Under the pieces are notes generated by a model. That model was not told where the DNA came from and did no database searches. It was given only the letters and a program-made list of their open reading frames with translations. Both the position numbers and the translations under genes were made by a program. Positions 1-4,110 of a stretch of 5,503 nt of DNA are shown in pieces. The stretch's first letter is position 1. Every line of letters begins with the position of its first letter. Source of the DNA: Treponema sp. (GTDB taxonomy: Bacteria; Spirochaetota; Spirochaetia; Treponematales; Treponemataceae); contig JAFTEK010000015.1 of NCBI GenBank assembly GCA_017453705.1, forward strand, positions 1-5,503, given 5' to 3'.

Positions 1-410
1 ACGGACGCAAGGCACACGAGCCGTTCTCACCGGGAGCCAACCCCTCATACGGTGCGGAGACCAAGGGCCTCGTGAAGTCCCTCAACTCCGTCGCCAAGGT
101 TCCCTACGAGTACTCGCTCGACGGAATTTCCAACACGCAGACCATCAACCCCGGCGCACTCGGCCACAATGAGGACGAGCAGACCGAGAACTTGGTCAAC
201 GTCATGGACGGCTACTTCGAGAGGGGTGCCCACCACCTGAACGTCAACGTCTTTGGCGTTGAGAAGCTCAAGGACTGCCAGGCACATCCTGAGAAGCCTG
301 AGTATGCGAACTTCACCGTCCGTGTTTCCGGCTACGCAGTGCGCTTCATCAACCTGACCAAGGAGCAGCAGGACGACGTTATCGCCCGCACCTGCCACGC
401 GAACCTGTAG
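1..410 (+). CDS. pflB: Formate C-acetyltransferase (pyruvate formate-lyase), C-terminal part
   Basis: This is the 3' end of a gene that begins before the window; complete codons run from position 3 to the TAG at 408-410. The enzyme splits pyruvate with CoA into acetyl-CoA and formate in the cytoplasm, using a glycyl radical. The visible 135 residues match the family's C-terminal end: a [15 protein letters not shown] stretch, the HHLNVNV strand, and the glycyl-radical motif RVSGYAVR, whose radical glycine is the codon at 330-332. The ending [18 protein letters not shown] is also typical, so the reading frame is intact to its natural end. The activating enzyme PflA, often encoded next to pflB, is not downstream; what follows is a hairpin chain and a terminator, so pflB ends its transcription unit here. 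The family call is firm. Other glycyl-radical enzymes are less likely because of the close match around the radical site. Confidence 0.96.
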   Translation, partial: GRKAHEPFSPGANPSYGAETKGLVKSLNSVAKVPYEYSLDGISNTQTINPGALGHNEDEQTENLVNVMDGYFERGAHHLNVNVFGVEKLKDCQAHPEKPEYANFTVRVSGYAVRFINLTKEQQDDVIARTCHANL

Positions 411-496
411 GTTCGCTATGGGCGGAGCCTGTGGCTCCGTCCATACAGCCCTGTAGGGCTGTTGTGCGCTTAGCACACGCTAATCTGTAGATTTGC
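399..496 (+). repeat. Chain of five back-to-back hairpins, mostly with TGTA loops
   Basis: Five inverted repeats follow each other with almost no gap. Hairpin 1 (399-405 with 410-416) is a perfect 7-bp stem with loop TGTA; the pflB stop codon TAG (408-410) lies at its loop and closing pair. Hairpin 2 (417-429 with 433-445) has 13 bp including one G-T wobble and loop TGT. Hairpin 3 (445-451 with 456-462) has 7 bp and loop TGTA. Hairpin 4 (463-467 with 473-477) has 5 bp and loop GCTTA. Hairpin 5 (479-485 with 490-496) has 6 bp plus one mismatch and loop TGTA. Stem sequences differ while pairing and the CTGTAG core recur. None has a T-tract, so these are not ordinary terminators. Shielding of the pflB mRNA 3' end, or remnants of a repeat family, are inferences. 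Confidence 0.75.
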
Positions 497-554
497 AATG
501 TGTCTACCCTATGGGGCAGGCATATGCGGATCTGTGGGTTGAACTGACAAAAGC

Positions 555-595
555 AAAGCCCCTTCTGGCATCATGTCGGAAGGGGCTTTTTCTTT
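555..595 (+). terminator. Intrinsic terminator of the pflB transcript, possibly bidirectional
   Basis: AAAGCCCCTTC (555-565) pairs perfectly with GAAGGGGCTTT (579-589). The stem extends inward through a T-G wobble, a G-C pair, a G-T wobble and a C-G pair to an ATCAT loop, giving about 15 bp. It runs into TTTTTCTTT (587-595). This is a textbook rho-independent terminator, about 145 bp after the pflB stop. Read on the minus strand, the same stem is followed by TTTGCTTTTG, so it could also stop read-through from the convergent operon that ends at 843. Confidence 0.92.
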
Positions 596-668
596 GGGCT
601 TTGTTTTGTGCAGGCGGATGCAAGCGGGATAAGGCAGACGACAGGTGGCGCGGAGAGTTCGTGACCCA

Positions 669-802
669 GGGAAACGCTGATTAATATAGGAGACATTAAT
701 CAGCGTTTCCCGTCAAAGTTTCGTAACTCTTTGTGTTACGAAACTTTGCGAATTTCGGAGTTAACACTGAATAATCCGCATTCGGATTATTCAGTGTTTC
801 CC
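669..802. repeat. MITE- or REP-like palindromic element with inverted ends
   Basis: Three strong inverted repeats are packed together. The first pairs 669-685 with 695-711 (17 bp, 9-nt spacer). The second pairs 714-727 with 735-748 (14 bp, 7-nt loop). The third pairs 763-778 with 783-798 (16 bp, 4-nt loop). The outer ends of the whole block are also inverted copies of each other: GGGAAACGCTGATTAAT at 669-685 against the reverse complement of 786-802, GGGAAACACTGAATAAT, 15 of 17 identical. At the two differing positions hairpins 1 and 3 each keep their own pairing, which looks like compensatory change. Dinucleotide CA flanks both ends (667-668 and 803-804), a weak hint of a 2-bp target duplication. 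No T-tract follows any stem on either strand. The block contains no gene. The stretches 597-668 and 803-842 show nothing recognisable. Confidence 0.7.
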
Positions 803-842
803 CAAGAAAGCCGCCGCAGGTGCGCTCTGCCCAAAGCTCTGA

Positions 843-1181
843 TTAGAGTGCGACGAGCATCACGCCTATGAGAATTACCGCCCCACCAATAATTTTTCTG
901 CGGGTCAGCAGCTCCTTGAAGAATATGCGGCCGGTAATCATCGCGAATATGAATGTCAGGGATTCAGTCAGGGCAGAGGCCACAGCAAGTTTTACACGGC
1001 TTAGCACATACAGGTTGAGCACCGTTGAGCAAAAGAAAAGCACATAACCCGAAAGTACGATTGGGTTCAGGTATTCAAAGATTATGGATTTGTGGGGTCT
1101 TGCCGCGGACTTTTTCATAAGCAGCTGAGCTACAGCGGAAAGGAATACAGCAAGGACTATTACCAGATAGGCTTTAAGCAT
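843..1181 (-). CDS. Small SMR/ArnE-like membrane protein, probable flippase subunit
   Basis: This 112-residue protein is almost wholly hydrophobic, with four predicted membrane helices at roughly residues 3-22, 38-60, 64-86 and 95-112. This is the size and topology of the small multidrug resistance / EamA superfamily. Helix 1 ends in AQLLMKKSA, resembling helix 1 of the ArnE type, and the C-terminal IIGGAVILIGVMLVAL matches the family's last helix. The EmrE glutamate in helix 1 is absent here, which argues against a classic drug exporter. ArnE/ArnF flip undecaprenyl-phosphate-linked aminoarabinose. Here the ATG at 1181-1179 overlaps the stop of the upstream glycosyltransferase by 8 bp (ATGCTTAA), so translation is probably coupled and the two proteins probably act together. 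A weak purine-rich site (AGAGAG) precedes the start. The substrate is unknown and a transporter role outside glycolipid flipping cannot be excluded. Confidence 0.85.
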   Translation of the reverse strand: MLKAYLVIVLAVFLSAVAQLLMKKSAARPHKSIIFEYLNPIVLSGYVLFFCSTVLNLYVLSRVKLAVASALTESLTFIFAMITGRIFFKELLTRRKIIGGAVILIGVMLVAL

Positions 1182-2256
1182 CTCTCTTTTCCCCGGATAC
1201 GATTATTATGCCGGTAACTATAAATGCCACACCGATAAGGAAACGCAAGGTCACTGCCTCTCCAAAAAGGAAAAAGCCAAACAAAGTTCCCCAGAGCAGA
1301 CAGACAGGCTTGTTTGCCATTGCAACCGAAAGGGGAAACCTCTTGAGCACCTGCTGCCACAGGATGGAATAGCCGCCAAAGAGAATTATCCCTGTACAGA
1401 AAAACATCAAGGCCTTGACGTTGAGTCCGCCACAAAGGGTCGCCTTCTTCATGAATATTCCGGCAAATGCGTACTCAAGGAAAGTCAGATGAAGGAAGAT
1501 GTACCTTTTCACCAGTTGTCGACTGCTCCGTTTGCCGCAACATTCCTTTCTTATCTTCCAGACCGCCTTAAGAGCCTCGGTAAAAATGCCCTTGTCCATC
1601 GTGGACTTGCCACGCTGTCTGTCAGGAAAGACTATCGGGATTTCCTTTATGGAGCATCCTGCCTTATAAGCCCTGTACTTCATCTCAATCTGGAACGAAT
1701 AGCCCTTGGAGATTATGCTGTCAAGCCCTATCCTGTCCAAGGCCTTACGTGTCCACATGTTAAAGCCACCTGTCAGATCCCTAATCGGACATGACAATAC
1801 CATGCGGGAATAAAGGGAACCTCCCTTGGAGATGAAGTTTCTTAGGGCAGACCATCCTTCTACCGCACCGCCCTTAATGTTCCTGCTGCCGATTACCACG
1901 TCATGGCTATCAAGTTCCTTTAGCATCAATGGGATATATTCAGGTTTGTGGGAGAAATCAGCGTCCATCTCCAGAAAGACATCGAATTCCTTTCCGCCAA
2001 CGTTAGCCTTGTCCATTGCCCACTTGAATGATGAGATGTAAGCATTTGCCAAGCCCTGCTTGCCAGAGCCTTCCTTAAGATAGAGCCTACCGGGGAAGTT
2101 CGTTTGCATTTCCTTTACAGCTTCTCCTGTTCCATCCGGGGAGGCATCGTCCGCAACCAATATCGAAGCATCAGGGGGAATAACAGCCATTACAGCTGGC
2201 ACAATCAGGCGTATATTGTCTATCTCGTTATAAGTTGGAATCACAACAAGAAGCAT
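1174..2256 (-). CDS. Family 2 polyprenyl-phosphate glycosyltransferase fused to an SMR/ArnE-like domain
   Basis: The 360-residue protein has two parts. Residues 1-230 are a GT-A glycosyltransferase of the Dpm1/ArnC/GtrB type, which moves a sugar from a nucleotide donor to polyprenyl phosphate at the cytoplasmic face. Visible motifs are PTYNE (7-11), ADDASPDGT (35-43), the metal-binding MDAD (97-100), GSR (123-125), DLTGGF (160-165), and EIPIVFPDRQRGKS (205-218), the last typical of dolichol-phosphate-mannose synthases. Residues about 252-353 form four membrane helices ending in GVAFIVTGIIIVSGE, close to the last helix of ArnE. The usual Dpm1 partner domain would be GtrA-like; this one looks SMR/ArnE-like instead. 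Helix 1 carries a glutamate (residue 261) near the EmrE active-site position. The ATG at 2256 was chosen because MLLVVIPTYNE is the normal family start; an upstream TTG at 2292 overlaps the promoter. The sugar is not predictable. Confidence 0.9.
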   Translation of the reverse strand: MLLVVIPTYNEIDNIRLIVPAVMAVIPPDASILVADDASPDGTGEAVKEMQTNFPGRLYLKEGSGKQGLANAYISSFKWAMDKANVGGKEFDVFLEMDADFSHKPEYIPLMLKELDSHDVVIGSRNIKGGAVEGWSALRNFISKGGSLYSRMVLSCPIRDLTGGFNMWTRKALDRIGLDSIISKGYSFQIEMKYRAYKAGCSIKEIPIVFPDRQRGKSTMDKGIFTEALKAVWKIRKECCGKRSSRQLVKRYIFLHLTFLEYAFAGIFMKKATLCGGLNVKALMFFCTGIILFGGYSILWQQVLKRFPLSVAMANKPVCLLWGTLFGFFLFGEAVTLRFLIGVAFIVTGIIIVSGEKRDA

Positions 2257-2292
2257 GGAAAACACTATAACAGATAAGGCAGTTTTTAGCAA
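2256..2292 (-). promoter_or_regulatory. Extended -10 promoter giving a likely leaderless glycosyltransferase mRNA
   Basis: On the minus strand TTGCTA (2292-2287), a 17-bp spacer and TATAGT (2269-2264) form a sigma70-type promoter. A TGT directly before the -10 (2272-2270) makes it an extended -10. Transcription should begin near 2257-2256, where the first purine is the A of the start codon. No Shine-Dalgarno sequence lies between the -10 and the ATG (GTTTTCC only). Together these suggest a leaderless message; the start site itself is inferred. Confidence 0.6.
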
Positions 2293-2336
2293 GGCAGAGG
2301 AAAATAAGCTTTTTAGGCTGTATCAAGACATTCCAG

Positions 2337-2377
2337 AAAAAAGGCGTGGTCTCAAGGCTTACACCCCAAGACCACAC
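2337..2377 (-). terminator. Intrinsic terminator of the small RNA
   Basis: The stem of 2377-2363 with 2358-2344, capped by GTAA, is followed by a C and six T residues at 2342-2337 on the minus strand. It lies 45 bp before the glycosyltransferase promoter, so it would insulate that gene from the small RNA transcript. Confidence 0.75.
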
Positions 2378-2425
2378 TGCCCTTTCGGGCAAATCGGAGA
2401 GAGTTTATCAGCTTATTTACAAGCT
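2337..2425 (-). ncRNA. Candidate ~89-nt structured small RNA, unknown family
   Basis: A consensus promoter drives this minus-strand stretch, which contains no credible ORF. Three stems follow in order. A 5' hairpin pairs 2428-2421 with 2414-2407 (8 bp, 6-nt loop). A middle hairpin pairs TGCCC (2391-2387) with GGGCA (2382-2378) around a GAAA tetraloop. A 15-bp terminator stem pairs 2377-2363 with 2358-2344 around a GTAA loop and is followed within two bases by TTTTTT (2342-2337). The terminator stem contains five G-U pairs that would be A-C mismatches on the plus strand, and both tetraloops are GNRA only on the minus strand, so the minus strand is the functional RNA. A CU-rich linker (2406-2392) should be single-stranded. 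It matches no riboswitch, 6S, SRP or tmRNA pattern I recognise. It could instead be an attenuating leader of the glycosyltransferase 80 bp downstream, but that gene has its own promoter. Confidence 0.68.
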
Positions 2426-2431
2426 GATTGT

Positions 2432-2460
2432 ATTATAGGTAGATTTCCCTAAGTTGTCAA
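2432..2460 (-). promoter_or_regulatory. Perfect sigma70 promoter of the small RNA
   Basis: TTGACA (2460-2455), exactly 17 bp, then TATAAT (2437-2432) on the minus strand match both consensus hexamers completely. Transcription should start at about A2425, within the 5' hairpin of the small RNA. Such a perfect promoter suggests strong, largely unregulated transcription. It lies back to back with the trp promoter, with 41 bp between the two -35 boxes. Confidence 0.85.
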
Positions 2461-2501
2461 GAGAAAAATGACGGGTTCCTGTTTTTTACCGTGCGTAACT
2501 A

Positions 2502-2530
2502 TTGACAGAAGCAATACATTGACATATACT
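2502..2530 (+). promoter_or_regulatory. trp operon promoter
   Basis: TTGACA (2502-2507), a 17-bp spacer and TATACT (2525-2530) form a near-consensus sigma70 promoter, with the start expected at about 2535-2538. The 5' UTR to trpE is then only about 40 nt, leaving no room for a leader peptide or attenuator hairpins. A second TTGACA at 2519-2524 has no partner -10 at a usable distance. Confidence 0.88.
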
Positions 2531-2531
2531 G

Positions 2532-2549
2532 GTTACTGTAAAAAGTAAC
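2532..2549. promoter_or_regulatory. Operator-like palindrome at the trp start site
   Basis: GTTACT (2532-2537) and AGTAAC (2544-2549) are perfect inverted arms separated by GTAAAA. They sit over the predicted start of trp transcription, where a bound repressor would block initiation. A further GTAAC half-site at 2495-2499 lies just upstream of the -35. The site lacks the CTAG core of the enteric TrpR operator, so a different regulator is likely. As RNA it would form only a weak 6-bp hairpin near the 5' end. Confidence 0.55.
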
Positions 2550-2574
2550 GAAGTGCATAATAAGGAGACACGAT

Positions 2575-4044
2575 ATGATAAAGAGGACAGACAGCATATA
2601 TACAAGCCTTCCGTGCGACAGGTACACGCCTTTCTCATTGGCAAGAAAAATAGGAGCCAAAGCCGTGCTTGAAAGCGCAAGGTTTAACCTAGGAAAAGAG
2701 CGTTACTCTATTCTCATGGCGGAAGAAGCCTTCCATATCCTGCAAGACGATGAGGGAATCGCTTTCATCATCGATGGCCGCAGGGTTCCCTTCACTGTGG
2801 AAACGACAAGAAGCGCGGGAGGACAGCCAGAGACAATCTCACCTGGAAGCAAGGTCTTGCACGAACCTGACATACTGGACGCTCTGCTCTATGTGGCGGG
2901 AGAGAACGAGATTCCTGTCAAGGGCATCCCTGTTCCTGCAAGCGGCGTGGGATACCTGAGCTACGAATTCTGTGCAAGGTGTGACACCATACATCTTGCC
3001 CCGCAAACAGATGAGCTTAAAATCCCTGAGAGTGAGTTCATAGTAGGACACCTCTACATAGTCTTTGACCACTTCACGGAAACGATGCACATTTTTGCCT
3101 TTAATTACACCGAGCACCAGATAGACCTAAAGAAAGCCGTGGACAAGCTCAAAACCCGCCTTAACGACATGGACTTCAGCTACCTGGCTCCGCCAGAAGA
3201 AAACTGCCCATGCAGGACACTGACCGACCTAGCCTTGTCCGAGAAGGAATACAAGAACAAGGTCGTGGAGCTTAAGAAGCACATCGTTGCGGGCGACATC
3301 TTCCAAGCCGTTCCCAGCCGCAGGTTGCAGCTTGAGTGCGACAGTTCTGCAATGGAGATTTACAGGCGGCTGCGTTCGCTGAACCCATCCCCTTACCTCT
3401 TCTACCTGGACTTCGGCGACAGACAGCTGGTAGGCTCCTCTCCAGAGAGCCTTGTCCGCGTCCGAGACGGAATCGCTTCAATACGGCCTATCGCGGGAAC
3501 CAGAAGGCGGGGCAAGGACAGCAAGGAAGACGAGGAGCTAAAAGCCAACCTGCTGTCGGACAACAAAGAGAGGCAGGAACACCTGATGTTGGTTGACCTT
3601 GCCCGCAACGACCTAGGCCGGGTCTGTGAGAGCGGCAGTGTGGAAGTGACACGTTTCATGGACTGCGAATACTTCAGCCACGTGATGCACCTGGTCAGCG
3701 ATGTGCAGGGCAGGGTCAAAGAGGGAATGAAGCAGATACAGGTACTCCGCTCAGCATTCCCCGCAGGCACGGTCTCCGGCTCCCCCAAGATAAGCGCGAT
3801 TGAAATTTTAAGCCGCTTGGAGCATATTAAGAGGAAGTTCTACGCAGGAGCGATAGGCTACCTGCAGACAAACGGAGACTTGGACTTCTGCATAGGAATC
3901 CGCTGTGCCCTTAAACAGGACAGCACCTGGACTTTGCAGGCGGGCGGAGGGATAGTCTACGACTCCAACCCCGACCGCGAGTGGGAAGAGACCAACGAAA
4001 AACTCGGTGCGCTGCGTGCTGTGATTGAAGGGAAAAAGGCATGA
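2575..4044 (+). CDS. trpE: Anthranilate synthase component I
   Basis: TrpE makes anthranilate from chorismate, using ammonia passed from the TrpG glutaminase, as the first committed step to tryptophan in the cytoplasm. The 489-residue length is normal. The N-terminal regulatory domain carries VLESARF (31-37), the LES motif that binds tryptophan for feedback inhibition, and NPSPYLFY (270-277) completes that site. The chorismate-binding catalytic domain is intact: PIAGTRRRG (305-313), DNKERQEHLMLVDLARNDLG (329-348), the histidine of FSHVMH (369), AGTVSGSPK (397-405) and GGGIVYDS (457-464). The LES motif, plus the fused TrpG next door, favours TrpE over the folate paralogue PabB. The start ATG follows AAGGAG (2562-2567) with 7-nt spacing. 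It is the first gene after the trp promoter and is followed by trpGD after 66 bp. The enzyme should be active and tryptophan-sensitive. Confidence 0.97.
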   Translation: MIKRTDSIYTSLPCDRYTPFSLARKIGAKAVLESARFNLGKERYSILMAEEAFHILQDDEGIAFIIDGRRVPFTVETTRSAGGQPETISPGSKVLHEPDILDALLYVAGENEIPVKGIPVPASGVGYLSYEFCARCDTIHLAPQTDELKIPESEFIVGHLYIVFDHFTETMHIFAFNYTEHQIDLKKAVDKLKTRLNDMDFSYLAPPEENCPCRTLTDLALSEKEYKNKVVELKKHIVAGDIFQAVPSRRLQLECDSSAMEIYRRLRSLNPSPYLFYLDFGDRQLVGSSPESLVRVRDGIASIRPIAGTRRRGKDSKEDEELKANLLSDNKERQEHLMLVDLARNDLGRVCESGSVEVTRFMDCEYFSHVMHLVSDVQGRVKEGMKQIQVLRSAFPAGTVSGSPKISAIEILSRLEHIKRKFYAGAIGYLQTNGDLDFCIGIRCALKQDSTWTLQAGGGIVYDSNPDREWEETNEKLGALRAVIEGKKA

Positions 4045-4076
4045 GGCAAGCTAAAAGCTTGCAGCACGGCATTGCC
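4045..4076 (+). other. Intercistronic hairpin between trpE and trpGD
   Basis: GCAAGCT (4046-4052) and AGCTTGC (4056-4062) form a perfect 7-bp stem with loop AAA, starting one base after the trpE stop. An alternative pairing of GGCAA (4045-4049) with TTGCC (4072-4076) uses the same 5' arm, so the two folds exclude each other. There is no T-tract, so it is not a terminator. It may tune mRNA stability or the TrpE to TrpGD ratio, which is inference. Confidence 0.5.
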
Positions 4077-4110
4077 AAGGCTAATGAGATAGAGAAAGGA
4101 GAAAATGGAT

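Noticed and set aside
45..476. 143-residue minus-strand reading frame opposite pflB
   Set aside because: It is a mirror of the pflB coding frame in GC-biased sequence. The pflB frame matches its family throughout, and this one matches nothing.
493..684. 63-residue plus-strand reading frame after pflB
   Set aside because: It starts with TTG inside hairpin 5, has no Shine-Dalgarno site, and reads straight through the terminator at 555-595 and into the palindromic element.
718..744. Central palindrome (GTAAC...GTTAC) as a second copy of the trp operator
   Set aside because: The half-sites are in the opposite orientation with a 7-nt spacing, and there is no promoter beside it. The shared five bases are likely chance.
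669..802. The three large hairpins as rho-independent terminators or integron attC sites
   Set aside because: No T-tract follows any stem on either strand. GTTAACA at 761-766 and nearby does not fit the attC core GTTRRRY.
1489..2041. Plus-strand reading frames opposite the glycosyltransferase
   Set aside because: They lie wholly inside a gene with clear family motifs on the minus strand and have no family features of their own.
2392..2406. CU-rich linker of the small RNA as an antisense to the trpE and trpGD ribosome sites
   Set aside because: UCUCC can pair with GGAGA at both genes, but only over 5 bp, which is expected for nearly any Shine-Dalgarno sequence.
2255..2452. 65-residue plus-strand frame in the divergent region
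   Set aside because: It spans a promoter, the small RNA and its terminator on the other strand, and has no ribosome site or recognisable protein features.
2535..2574. trp leader peptide with attenuator
   Set aside because: The UTR is about 40 nt, with no Trp-rich ORF and no terminator hairpin.
3402..3788. 128-residue minus-strand frame inside trpE
   Set aside because: It is antisense to the conserved catalytic core of TrpE and is serine/arginine-rich, as expected for a shadow frame.
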